Below, in pieces: positions 17,315 through 25,438 of a DNA stretch of 64,000 bases. The position numbers and the translations under genes are program-made. The notes under the pieces were generated by a model. That model ran no database searches and was not told where the DNA came from. It saw only the letters and a list, made by a program, of their open reading frames with translations. Origin of the DNA: Ruminococcus_G sp964621905. Its GTDB lineage: Bacteria > Bacillota > Clostridia > Lachnospirales > Lachnospiraceae. The number at the start of each line of letters is the position of its first letter. Within the stretch, counting starts at the first letter, position 1. The DNA lies in NCBI GenBank assembly GCA_964621905.1, contig CAZUNG010000002.1:186001-250000 (forward strand), read 5' to 3'.

Positions 17315-18112
17315 TTACTTTCTGATGTCTATAACTACAAGCTCCCTTGGATTATGCAGCCGAAAAGGTATCGTATGATCACCGAGTCCTGAGCTCACAA
17401 TCATTGTCGTGTTCCCTTCTGTATGATATCCATATCCGTACTTTGGAAAGAGTGTCATGTCATTTCCGATCAGCGGCCATCTTTTTCCAATCCTGACAAC
17501 GCCTCCATGATAGTGCCCGGAAAGAACCAGATCCGGATTCCATTTCGCATATGTCGGAAAATACTTCGGATAATGTGCAAGCAAAATATGATACGCCTCT
17601 TCATCAGGAGCTGCAAAAACTTCCGTGATCTCAGACATTGGCAGCTCCTGGTGTGTAAAACGGTCATAATACTCCCGCTTCAGCTCATACCCGTAAAGCA
17701 CGATCTTCATACCCCTGACCCAAAATACAGTGCTTTCATTTTCCAGCAGCGTCACATGATTCTCAAGCAGTCCCCTGCGGTACTCATCGTACATATCACC
17801 GTATGTTTCCGGATAAATGCGCAGACGATACTCATGATTTCCATTCGCCGCATAGACCGGGACGCGGCCTGAGAGCCGCCGCAGAAGTGCCAGCGCAGCA
17901 TCCATCGGCTGTTTTGGTTTTCCAACAATAAGATCGCCGCCGATCAGTACGGCATCCGGATGCAGTGCCAGTATCTTTTCCGCCAGTTCTCTGTTCCCGT
18001 TACCGTATGATACATTATGCAGGTCACTCACAAAAATCAGCCGTATCCCGCCTTCTGCCGATGCAGCTTTCCTGCTGTGAATCCCATAGTATTTTGTCAC
18101 ACATTTTGTCAT
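17315..18112 (-). CDS. metallophosphoesterase
   Basis: A 265-residue calcineurin-like phosphoesterase with the standard dimetal motifs in order: SDLHN (D-x-H), GGDLI (GD), ANGNHEYR (GNHE), a late His in LLAHYPKYF and SGHYHGG (GHxH). The substrate is unknown; proteins of this subgroup (YkuE/YaeI-like) are sometimes membrane associated and may act on lipid-linked or nucleotide phosphoesters. Here the N-terminus has no clear anchor. It lies 57 bases after the second dacF gene and 15 bases before scpA, so it is probably co-transcribed with scpAB. Confidence 0.9.
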   Translation of the reverse strand: MTKCVTKYYGIHSRKAASAEGGIRLIFVSDLHNVSYGNGNRELAEKILALHPDAVLIGGDLIVGKPKQPMDAALALLRRLSGRVPVYAANGNHEYRLRIYPETYGDMYDEYRRGLLENHVTLLENESTVFWVRGMKIVLYGYELKREYYDRFTHQELPMSEITEVFAAPDEEAYHILLAHYPKYFPTYAKWNPDLVLSGHYHGGVVRIGKRWPLIGNDMTLFPKYGYGYHTEGNTTMIVSSGLGDHTIPFRLHNPRELVVIDIRK

Positions 18113-18169
18113 GATTGTTTTATTCCTCTTTCCGCATCTTCTTTATACTACAATAAAATTCTGCCAAGT

Positions 18170-19405
18170 TCAAGTTTTTCCTCCATTTAAGAACTGTTTC
18201 CAAGCCTGATACAGGTAATCCGTATAGCCTGCTTTTTCTATCTCTTCGGTAAATACAAGATTGACACTTCCAATCTCTTTTCCATCCAGATAATAAACCG
18301 CCCGTCCTGCCACATCGCCTTTTTGTACCGGCGCTTTGATATCTGTTTTAAACTCTGTTTCTTTTTCAATATTCTCCGTATTGATCCCTTCCGTATCCAG
18401 GTATCGGAACTCCTCTTCATAGGCACAGGCTCCTTCTTTCTCAATCGAGGACGCAACCGGAACCCTTGGAAGTTTCTCCTGATTATCATCAACATAAAGG
18501 CTGCAGATTCCAAACCCATAATTCAGCATCGTTGCCGCATCCCGAAATCTCGCCTTTACATCCGGAGCTCCCATCACGACAGATATTAAAGTGATATCGT
18601 TTCTGGAAGCCACTGCTGATACGCAGTACTTGGCAACGGATGTACTTCCCGTTTTCAGCCCCACACATCCGTCATATCCACGAATCAGCTTGTTTGTGTT
18701 TGTCAGCCCGAATTCTTTACTTCCCTGTCTGGTGACATGAGTAATGTTTTCCATCCAGATTGAAGAATATGTAAGAATTTCAGGATGATTCGTGATAAGC
18801 TCTTTTGACATGACCGCGACATCGTGTGCCGTCGTATAATGTCCCGCGGAATCGGTCAAACCGCAGCAGTCCTCAAAATGCGTATCTTTCAGTCCCAGTT
18901 CTTCCGCCTTCTGATTCATTCTCTTGACAAACTCTTCTTCACTCCCCGCAATATGTTCTGCCATTACAACAGATGCATCGTTTCCGGATGCGATGACGAT
19001 ACATTTAATCAGAGTTTCAACCGTCTGTTTCTCTCCCTCTTCCAAAAAGACCTGGGAACCTCCCATGCTTTTGGCATGTGCGCTTGTAACGGCTTCATCC
19101 GTAAGTTTTATAGTCCCTTTTTCCAGCTCATCAAAAATTAATAACAGCGTCATAATCTTTGTGATGCTGGCCGGACTTCTCTGCTCGTCTGCATTCTTAT
19201 CATAAAGAACCTGACCGGTAGACGCTTCCATCAAAATAACAGAAGGCGCCTCCACGGCAACCGCTTCGCTTTCCGTCTGTGTCTTTTCTTCCTGTGTATT
19301 CTGCTCCTCTTCTGACACCGGTTCTGCCCATACCGCATAGTTTCCGCACAGCGGCTGAATCAGCATCAGCAGACAGATCAGCATGATTCCTATTTTTTTC
19401 CTCAT
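18170..19405 (-). CDS. D-alanyl-D-alanine carboxypeptidase (DacF-like), S11 family
   Basis: A second S11 penicillin-binding protein, 412 residues. A 27-residue signal peptide is followed by an acidic Gln/Glu linker, then S80-I-T-K83 (PASITKIM), S140-G-N142 and a KTG in VGLKTGSTS. The C-terminal PBP5-like domain ends in a possible amphipathic membrane anchor. ATG at 19405 was chosen because it gives a proper signal peptide and GGGGGG precedes it; the longer in-frame start (19531) would extend past a terminator. It removes terminal D-Ala from peptidoglycan. Whether it is vegetative or sporulation specific cannot be told from the sequence. Confidence 0.93.
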   Translation of the reverse strand: MRKKIGIMLICLLMLIQPLCGNYAVWAEPVSEEEQNTQEEKTQTESEAVAVEAPSVILMEASTGQVLYDKNADEQRSPASITKIMTLLLIFDELEKGTIKLTDEAVTSAHAKSMGGSQVFLEEGEKQTVETLIKCIVIASGNDASVVMAEHIAGSEEEFVKRMNQKAEELGLKDTHFEDCCGLTDSAGHYTTAHDVAVMSKELITNHPEILTYSSIWMENITHVTRQGSKEFGLTNTNKLIRGYDGCVGLKTGSTSVAKYCVSAVASRNDITLISVVMGAPDVKARFRDAATMLNYGFGICSLYVDDNQEKLPRVPVASSIEKEGACAYEEEFRYLDTEGINTENIEKETEFKTDIKAPVQKGDVAGRAVYYLDGKEIGSVNLVFTEEIEKAGYTDYLYQAWKQFLNGGKT

Positions 19406-19487
19406 CTTTTCCCCCCACATCAGCTCTTTTTCTAATGTACGATGTGGAAAGTCAAAATATGATTCAGACATGTTTTTTATGTGGAAC

Positions 19488-19516
19488 AAAAAACCGGGGG
19501 TACTAAAGACCCCCGG
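19488..19516 (-). terminator. terminator after the CmpB-like gene
   Basis: A perfect CCGGGGGT/ACCCCCGG hairpin with a seven-base loop, followed on the minus strand by six Ts. It lies 50 bases past the stop at 19566 and ahead of the dacF gene. Confidence 0.88.
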
Positions 19517-19565
19517 ACTCTCGAACATCATCCAGTCAAAATTTACTGCTTTGCCCTGCTGCTCG

Positions 19566-20147
19566 TTATCTGATACTCCGGATCATCTCTTTGATTTCTG
19601 CAATCCCCTCACTTAAAGATCCTTTCCTTGCAGAATACAGATGAACCAGAAAATCAAAGCCAAACACGATAATTGCAACCGTTCCGACAATGGCGCCTGT
19701 ACTGTAGGAATAGCTGTCCACAATCCGGACAACAAATTTCTGCAGAAAAGCAAACATCAAAACGGTATAGAGGCCCCATGCGAGAGTGCTCTCCAGGCAG
19801 ACCAGTCCGTCAAAATTCAATGGTTTGTCCCGGTAGTCCCACCACACGGCTCCGAACAGGAAACGCATCAGATAACCGGTCACCAGTTCCAGCAGTGTTG
19901 CCAGAATACAGCCTGCAAAATACAATGCTATGTAATTCCCATCCAGCGGTCTTAAGATAAAATAGACCGTCAGCGCCCCAACACCGTAAATCGGACAGAT
20001 GGGACTGCTCATAAATCCCCTGTTCGTCAATTTGCGGTTACACAGCGACATATAGATCGATTCTACAACCCACCCCATCAGACTATATATTAAGAACCAA
20101 TGAATGATATGATATAAATCGGTTCCGAACATCGGTATCGTCCACAT
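19566..20147 (-). CDS. putative membrane protein, ABC_trans_CmpB family
   Basis: A 193-residue protein with about five hydrophobic helices. The conserved segments SLMGWVVESIYMS, NRGFMSSPICPIYGVGA and LELVTGYLMRFLFGAVWWDY match the family labelled putative ABC transporter type IV (CmpB) in Firmicutes. The real function is unknown and no ATPase gene is near. It stands alone between terminators on both sides, so it is its own transcription unit. The cytoplasmic C-terminus is short and basic. Confidence 0.82.
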   Translation of the reverse strand: MWTIPMFGTDLYHIIHWFLIYSLMGWVVESIYMSLCNRKLTNRGFMSSPICPIYGVGALTVYFILRPLDGNYIALYFAGCILATLLELVTGYLMRFLFGAVWWDYRDKPLNFDGLVCLESTLAWGLYTVLMFAFLQKFVVRIVDSYSYSTGAIVGTVAIIVFGFDFLVHLYSARKGSLSEGIAEIKEMIRSIR

Positions 20148-20193
20148 CGTATCTTCTCCCTTCTTCGTTTATTGATCTCCCTGTCTCTATACT

Positions 20194-20226
20194 AAAAAAT
20201 CCCTGACGAAACGTCAAGGATTTTTT
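20194..20226 (-). terminator. rpsU terminator (also A/T-rich on the other side)
   Basis: TCCTTGACG and CGTCAGGGA pair around a three-base loop on the minus strand, followed by six Ts; the plus strand also has a T run, so it could act both ways. It lies seven bases past the rpsU stop. Confidence 0.85.
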
Positions 20227-20232
20227 GGCACA

Positions 20233-20409
20233 TTAATTATATTTACGTTTTCTGGCAGCTTCCGATTTTTTCTTACGACGAACACTTGGTTTCTCGTAAT
20301 GTTCTCTTTTACGGATCTCCTGCTGAATTCCAGCCTTTGCGCAACTGCGTTTAAATCTGCGTAAAGCGCTGTCCAGAGTTTCGTTCTCTTTTACGATAAC
20401 GTTTGACAT
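20233..20409 (-). CDS. rpsU: small ribosomal subunit protein bS21
   Basis: A 58-residue, strongly basic protein that starts MSNVIVKENETLDSALRRFK and contains SCAKAGIQQEIRKREHYEKP, the classic S21 sequence, ending in a Lys/Arg-rich tail. It binds the 30S subunit near the 3' end of 16S rRNA and helps initiation. It has its own promoter (20488-20515), a GGAGGGAGG ribosome-binding region and its own terminator, so it is a single-gene unit between alaS and the CmpB-like gene. A CAGTTGT/ACAACTG inverted repeat lies in the leader just before the ribosome-binding site. Confidence 0.97.
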   Translation of the reverse strand: MSNVIVKENETLDSALRRFKRSCAKAGIQQEIRKREHYEKPSVRRKKKSEAARKRKYN

Positions 20410-20487
20410 AGACTCACACCTAACCTCCCTCCAGTTGTAGATTGTGCATACACAACTGTTTGGGTATATTTTACTGCACTAACAGTA

Positions 20488-20515
20488 ATTATAACAGATT
20501 TTTTCCATACGTCAA
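20488..20515 (-). promoter_or_regulatory. rpsU promoter
   Basis: TTGACG (20510-20515) and TATAAT (20488-20493) on the minus strand, spaced by 16 bases, about 80 bases upstream of the rpsU start. Confidence 0.75.
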
Positions 20516-20551
20516 CTGCTTTTGCACATTTTCCCAAAAAAATTGTCACGA

Positions 20552-23191
20552 TTACTTAATCTGCCCTTCCACGACAGATACCACGCTTTCCATCGCCTGC
20601 GGAATCTTTGAAATATCTTTTCCTCCGGCCTGAGCCATGTTCGGACGGCCGCCTCCGCCTCCGCCTACAACAGCAGCCACAGCTTTGATCAGATTACCGG
20701 CATGTGCTCCTTTTTTCATGGCTTCCGGTGTTGCCATCGCCATCAGATTCACTTTACCGCCGCTTGCCGATGCCAGTACAACAACACCCTCACCCAGCTT
20801 TTCCTTCAGCTGGTCCCCGAGATCCCGCAGTCCGTTCATATCGACATCAGTAAGTGCACGTGCAAGGACTTTAACACCTTTGACTTCCACAACCTGCTCC
20901 ATCACATCACCGAGAGATTCTTTTGCCATTTTACTTTTCAGCGAATCGTTTTCACTCTGGAGTGTTTTAATCTCAGCCTGCAGATGTGCAATCTTATCCG
21001 AAATCTCCGCCGGTGAAGTTTTCAATGTCTTTGCAATGGACGTAATTCTCTCTTCCAGTTCTTTATAGTAGGCAAGAACGCCATCCCCTGTCAGTGCTTC
21101 AATTCTTCGCACACCGGCAGCAATTCCCGACTCTGAGACAATTTTAAACAGTGCGATAGCGGATGTGTTCTCGACGTGTGTGCCGCCGCAGAGCTCTTTT
21201 GAAAAATCTCCCATAGAGACAACACGTACCTCTTCGCCGTATTTTTCGCCAAACAACGCCATAGCTCCTGATTTTTTCGCCTCTTCGATCGTCATGATAT
21301 CCGTTGCAACCGGAAGATTCGCCTGAATTTCCTGATTCACCAGTTTTTCTGTCTCTTCCAGTTCTTCCGGTGTCATCGCCTGAAAATGTGCGAAGTCAAA
21401 ACGAAGGCGGCCAGGTGTCACCAGTGACCCTTTTTGCTCAACATGAGAACCGAGCACCGTCTTCAGTGCTTTTTGCAGCAGATGTGTGGCACTGTGATTC
21501 TTTTCTGTGTCGCAGCGCTTCTTATCATCCACTTTAAGTGTGACCGTTTCCCCCGTTTTCAGCATTCCGGAAATCATCTCACCGACATGTCCGACTTTTC
21601 CTCCGCGCAGATGAATGGTATCTTCTACCCGGAACACCCCGTCCGGACTCTCGATCAGCCCGACATCGCCCTGCTGACCACCCATGGTTCCGTAAAACGG
21701 GGTTTTTTCAACAATAATCGTCCCCTTCTGGCCCTCCATGAGACTGTCCGCGATGTCTGTGTCTGTCGTCATCACGGAAATCACAGAATCCAGGACAAGC
21801 TTGCCGTAACCGTCAAATTCTGTGGTCACAGCGGGGTCGATGCTGTCGTACACGGTCGCATCCGCACCCATATAATTCGTCACTTCACGGTTCTTTCTTG
21901 CGCGCTCACGCTGTTCTTCCATCTCTTTGTGGAATCCGTCCTCATCTATGGCATAACCTTTTTCTTCCAGAATCTCTTTCGTCAGGTCGATCGGGAATCC
22001 ATACGTGTCATACAGTTTAAATGCCCGCTGTCCATCCAGTATTTTTTCGCCTTTTTCCTGCATCTCCTGTTCCATATCCGCAAGAATTCCAAGACCCTGA
22101 TCAATGGTTTTGTTAAACTGGCTTTCTTCATTCGTCAGCACATTAAAGATAAACTCTTTCTTTTCTTCCAGCTCCGGGTACCCGTCCCTGGATCCTTCGA
22201 TCACGGTCGCACTTAAAGTTGCCAGGAACTGGCCTTTGATTCCAAGAAGACGTCCGTGTCTGGCAGCACGGCGGATCAGACGGCGCAGCACATAGCCCCT
22301 TCCTTCATTCGTCGGCATGATGCCATCCGATATCATAAACGTAGCAGAGCGTATATGGTCTGTGATCAGCCTGATGGAAACATCATCGTCTGCATTTTCT
22401 TTATATGTCTTTCCGGCAATTTCACAGACTTTTTCACGCAGCGCGCAGATCGTATCCACATCAAAGATTGAATCTACCTCCTGCACAACCACTGCAAGAC
22501 GCTCCAGACCCATTCCTGTATCGATATTCTTATGTTCCAATGTCTCATAATTGCCGTTTCCGTCATTTTCAAACTGGGTAAATACGTTGTTCCAGACTTC
22601 AATATACCGGTCGCATTCACATCCTACCGTACAATCCGGTTTTCCGCACCCATACTGTTCTCCTCTGTCATAATAGATCTCTGAGCAGGGACCGCAGGGA
22701 CCTGCGCCATGCTCCCAGAAATTATCCTCTTTGCCGAATCGGTAGATTCTCTCCGGTGCAATGCCGATCTCTTTGTTCCAGATCTCAAACGCTTCATCAT
22801 CCTCGAGATAGACAGACGGATAAAGGCGCCCGGCATCAAGCCCCACCACCTGGGTCAGGAACTCCCAGGACCATGCAAGTGATTCTTTTTTAAAGTAATC
22901 TCCAAACGAAAAATTGCCGAGCATCTCAAAAAACGTACCGTGACGTGCTGTTTTCCCAACATTCTCGATATCTCCTGTGCGGATACATTTCTGGCAAGTT
23001 GCCACCCGATTGCACGGCGGAATCTCCGCTCCTGTAAAGTATGGCTTCAGCGGTGCCATTCCCGCATTGATAAGCAGAAGACTTTTATCATTCTGCGGAA
23101 CCAGAGAAAAACTCTTCATAACCAGATGGCCTTTGCTCTCAAAAAAATCCAGGAACATCTGGCGAAGTTCATTTACTCCATATTTCTTCAC
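20552..23191 (-). CDS. alaS: alanyl-tRNA synthetase
   Basis: Charges tRNA-Ala with alanine. The 879-residue protein has the class II catalytic core at the N-terminus (FFESKGHLVMKSFSLVP, then NDKSLLLINAGM), a tRNA-recognition region, the editing domain with HSATHLL and CGGTHV zinc-binding motifs, a coiled coil (about residues 715-760) and the C-terminal DHHA1-like Gly-rich domain (VGGGGGGRPNMAQAGG). The start is a GTG at 23191: AAAGGAGG lies ten bases upstream, and the ATG in between is followed at once by a stop. It lies 121 bases after tyrS, with its own possible promoter and two leader hairpins. Confidence 0.97.
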   Translation of the reverse strand: MKKYGVNELRQMFLDFFESKGHLVMKSFSLVPQNDKSLLLINAGMAPLKPYFTGAEIPPCNRVATCQKCIRTGDIENVGKTARHGTFFEMLGNFSFGDYFKKESLAWSWEFLTQVVGLDAGRLYPSVYLEDDEAFEIWNKEIGIAPERIYRFGKEDNFWEHGAGPCGPCSEIYYDRGEQYGCGKPDCTVGCECDRYIEVWNNVFTQFENDGNGNYETLEHKNIDTGMGLERLAVVVQEVDSIFDVDTICALREKVCEIAGKTYKENADDDVSIRLITDHIRSATFMISDGIMPTNEGRGYVLRRLIRRAARHGRLLGIKGQFLATLSATVIEGSRDGYPELEEKKEFIFNVLTNEESQFNKTIDQGLGILADMEQEMQEKGEKILDGQRAFKLYDTYGFPIDLTKEILEEKGYAIDEDGFHKEMEEQRERARKNREVTNYMGADATVYDSIDPAVTTEFDGYGKLVLDSVISVMTTDTDIADSLMEGQKGTIIVEKTPFYGTMGGQQGDVGLIESPDGVFRVEDTIHLRGGKVGHVGEMISGMLKTGETVTLKVDDKKRCDTEKNHSATHLLQKALKTVLGSHVEQKGSLVTPGRLRFDFAHFQAMTPEELEETEKLVNQEIQANLPVATDIMTIEEAKKSGAMALFGEKYGEEVRVVSMGDFSKELCGGTHVENTSAIALFKIVSESGIAAGVRRIEALTGDGVLAYYKELEERITSIAKTLKTSPAEISDKIAHLQAEIKTLQSENDSLKSKMAKESLGDVMEQVVEVKGVKVLARALTDVDMNGLRDLGDQLKEKLGEGVVVLASASGGKVNLMAMATPEAMKKGAHAGNLIKAVAAVVGGGGGGRPNMAQAGGKDISKIPQAMESVVSVVEGQIK

Positions 23192-23209
23192 TGTATCATT
23201 TCCTCCTTT

Positions 23210-23266
23210 GCCGCACTTGCTGCGGCTTATATTCAGGGATGTATGAAAGGTTTCCTTCATACATCC
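23210..23266 (-). promoter_or_regulatory. two hairpins in the alaS leader
   Basis: On the minus strand a hairpin GGATGTATGAA/TTCATACATCC (23237-23266) is followed by GCCGCA/TGCGGC with a five-base loop (23210-23226). The second ends one base before the AGGAGG ribosome-binding site. Neither is followed by a T run, and no T-box core was found. They could affect mRNA stability or alaS translation; the role is unknown. Confidence 0.45.
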
Positions 23267-23296
23267 TTGCTGACGCTCTGATTTACATAGATAATA

Positions 23297-23325
23297 ATTT
23301 TATCACATTTCCTTATTTCAGGCAA
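23297..23325 (-). promoter_or_regulatory. possible alaS promoter
   Basis: TTGCCT (23320-23325) and TAAAAT (23297-23302) on the minus strand, 17 bases apart, with a TG just upstream of the -10 (extended -10). The -35 lies inside the last codons of tyrS. Moderate match only. Confidence 0.4.
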
Positions 23326-24536
23326 ACTTTTTTGAACTTCTTTTTGCCTCGTTTCAGTACAACCCCATCACCGGCAAGTCTCTCTTTTGCAACGGTGTGA
23401 TGAATATCTGTGATTTTCTCACCATCGATTGAGACTCCTCCCTGTTCAATGGCGCGTCTTCCCTCGGAACGGCTGGTGACAAGTTCTGCTTTCACCAGCA
23501 TGGAGATCACATCGATCGTGTCCTCGTTCAGATCCTCCTGCGTCAGCTCAGCAACCGGCATATTTTCAGCATTTCCACTGGAAAAAAGTGCCCTCGCACC
23601 TTCCTGTGCCTTTCTCGCCTCATCTTCACCGTGAACCAGCCCGGTCAGTTCATACGCCAGTATTTCCTTCGCCTGATTCAGCTGACTGCCTTCCCATTGA
23701 TCCATCTCATCGATCTGCTCGATCGGAAGAAAGGTCAGCATGCGCAGACATTTCAGAACATCCGCATCCCCTACATTTCTCCAATACTGGTAAAAATCAA
23801 AGGGTGAAGTTTTATTCGGATCCAGCCATACGGCGCCGGACTGAGTCTTACCCATTTTCTTACCTTCGGAATTCATAAGCAGCGTAATCGTCATCGCATA
23901 CGCGTCTTTCCCAAGTTTTCTGCGGATCAGTTCGGTGCCGCCCAGCATATTGCTCCACTGATCATCCCCCCCGAACTGCATATTGCAGCCGTATTTCTGG
24001 TACAGCGCATAGAAATCGTAGCTCTGCATAATCATGTAATTGAATTCCAGGAAACTCAAACCTTTCTCCATCCGCTGTTTATAACACTCCGCAGTCAGCA
24101 TCCGGTTCACAGAAAAATGAGGTCCCACCTCACGCAGCAGCTCCACATAGTTCAGATCCATCAGCCAGTCGGCATTGTTCACCATCAGCGCCTTATCATC
24201 TGAAAAATCAATGAAACGGCTCATCTGCTGTTTAAAACAGTCGCAGTTGTGCTGAATCGTCTCCACCGTCATCATCTGACGCATATCGCTTCGCCCGGAC
24301 GGATCTCCGATCATTCCGGTTCCTCCGCCCAGCAGCGCAATCGGCTTATTGCCCGCCATCTGCAGACGTTTCATCAGACAGAGCGCCATAAAATGACCGA
24401 CATGAAGGCTGTCAGCCGTCGGATCAAACCCGATATAAAATGTCGCCTTTCCGTTATTCACAAGCTCTCTGATCTCCTCCTCATCCGTAACCTGGGCAAT
24501 CAGTCCTCTGGCTTTCAGTTCCTCATACATCTTCAT
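23313..24536 (-). CDS. tyrS: tyrosyl-tRNA synthetase
   Basis: Charges tRNA-Tyr. The 407-residue class I enzyme has the HIGH-like motif HVGH (residues 43-46), the GGDDQWSNM active-site strand, the KMSKS-like loop KMGKT, and a C-terminal S4 RNA-binding domain (VTSRSEGRRAIEQGGVSIDG). Length matches the TyrRS-S type. ATG 24536 has AAGGAG ten bases upstream. A T-box leader (24614-24903) controls its expression by tRNA-Tyr charging. Confidence 0.97.
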   Translation of the reverse strand: MKMYEELKARGLIAQVTDEEEIRELVNNGKATFYIGFDPTADSLHVGHFMALCLMKRLQMAGNKPIALLGGGTGMIGDPSGRSDMRQMMTVETIQHNCDCFKQQMSRFIDFSDDKALMVNNADWLMDLNYVELLREVGPHFSVNRMLTAECYKQRMEKGLSFLEFNYMIMQSYDFYALYQKYGCNMQFGGDDQWSNMLGGTELIRRKLGKDAYAMTITLLMNSEGKKMGKTQSGAVWLDPNKTSPFDFYQYWRNVGDADVLKCLRMLTFLPIEQIDEMDQWEGSQLNQAKEILAYELTGLVHGEDEARKAQEGARALFSSGNAENMPVAELTQEDLNEDTIDVISMLVKAELVTSRSEGRRAIEQGGVSIDGEKITDIHHTVAKERLAGDGVVLKRGKKKFKKVCLK

Positions 24537-24613
24537 ACCACTGTTCTCCTTTTCATTTTCTATATTCTCGTTTTGTGATCATCCAAAATGACGTCAGCCA
24601 TTATTGTGAAATC

Positions 24614-24903
24614 AAAAAACTCCCGCCCTTTTCAGAATTTTCTAAAAAGGACGAGAGCAGGTCCCGTGTTACCACCTTTGTTCACAGCCGGCTCACGCCG
24701 TCTGTCTTCACAAGTACTGTTTCAATACTCTGACATGGATAACGTCTGTCAACACGTCACAGCCTACTCATGTTCGGTGTGAAGCTCAGGGATGTATTCA
24801 AATCTTATGTCCGTATGCGCCTCTCACCGTCCGGCAGCTCTCTGTCTACATCGTATAAGTTCTACTTGTTCCCGTCACAGCCTGTATTTATCTGTTTCAT
24901 TGA
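24614..24903 (-). ncRNA. T-box leader of tyrS (specifier TAC, Tyr)
   Basis: A tRNA-sensing leader on the minus strand. The T-box sequence AAGGTGGTAACACGGG is at 24663-24678. The terminator is an 18-bp CTCTCGTCC/GGGCGGGAG type hairpin at 24620-24657 followed by six Ts (24614-24619). In stem I the segment GAATACATCCCTGAGC places the specifier codon TAC at 24794-24796, which matches tyrosine and the downstream gene. When tRNA-Tyr is uncharged, the T-box pairs with its acceptor end and the terminator is avoided. This explains the 370-base gap without a gene between tyrS and its promoter. Confidence 0.92.
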
Positions 24904-24908
24904 TGATT

Positions 24909-24937
24909 AGTATACAAATGCCGGTTTCATTTGTCAA
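24909..24937 (-). promoter_or_regulatory. tyrS promoter
   Basis: TTGACA (24932-24937) and TATACT (24909-24914) on the minus strand with a 17-base spacer, a near-consensus sigma-A promoter. A perfect ACAAATG/CATTTGT inverted repeat (24914-24920 and 24928-24934) lies in the spacer and could be an operator or chance. Confidence 0.8.
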
Positions 24938-24955
24938 GCCGTTTTTTTATTTCCT

Positions 24956-25435
24956 CTATTCTTCTGCTGCCGTATCCACCAGCAGATGACCGCCATCCGC
25001 CGCTGATGTCGCAAGTTCATCACAGCGTTCATTTTCCGGATGCCCGTCATGACCTTTCACCCAGTGAAAAGTGACCTGATGCAGTTCTTTCGCTTTCAGC
25101 AGCCGCTTCCAGAGATCTACATTCTTCACCGGTTCATTTTTCCCGCGTTTCCACCCCTTTTTGAGCCAGCTGTCAATCCAGTGCTGATTAAAGGCATCCA
25201 CCAGATACTTGGAATCCGAATACAATTCTACCTGACATGGACGGGTCAGCGCTTCCAGCCCTGCGATTGCCGCCATCAGTTCCATCCGGTTATTCGTTGT
25301 TTTCTGATATCCTGCGCTGTACTCCCGGACATGCAGCTTTCCCTGACCGTCCGTATAATGCAGGACACACCCATAGCCGCCCGGTCCGTCAGGATTTCCT
25401 CTTGCGGAACCATCTGTATAGATTTTCACCAACAT
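24956..25435 (-). CDS. rnhA: ribonuclease HI
   Basis: Cleaves the RNA strand of RNA-DNA hybrids, for example at R-loops and primers. The 159-residue protein has the full catalytic set of the family: D8 (YTDGSARGNP), E52 (NNRMELMAAI), D74 (LYSDSKYLVD) and D139 with the nearby HWVKGHDGHPENERCDELA loop. It has the basic handle region (WLKKGWKRGKNEPVKN) of the E. coli-type enzyme. It starts three bases after the hemL stop, so it is read as the last gene of the hem operon although it is unrelated in function. Confidence 0.95.
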   Translation of the reverse strand: MLVKIYTDGSARGNPDGPGGYGCVLHYTDGQGKLHVREYSAGYQKTTNNRMELMAAIAGLEALTRPCQVELYSDSKYLVDAFNQHWIDSWLKKGWKRGKNEPVKNVDLWKRLLKAKELHQVTFHWVKGHDGHPENERCDELATSAADGGHLLVDTAAEE

Positions 25436-25438
25436 GAT

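Noticed and set aside
23192..23325. A T-box in front of alaS
   Set aside because: No AGGGTGG-type core, no specifier stem and no T-run terminator were found.
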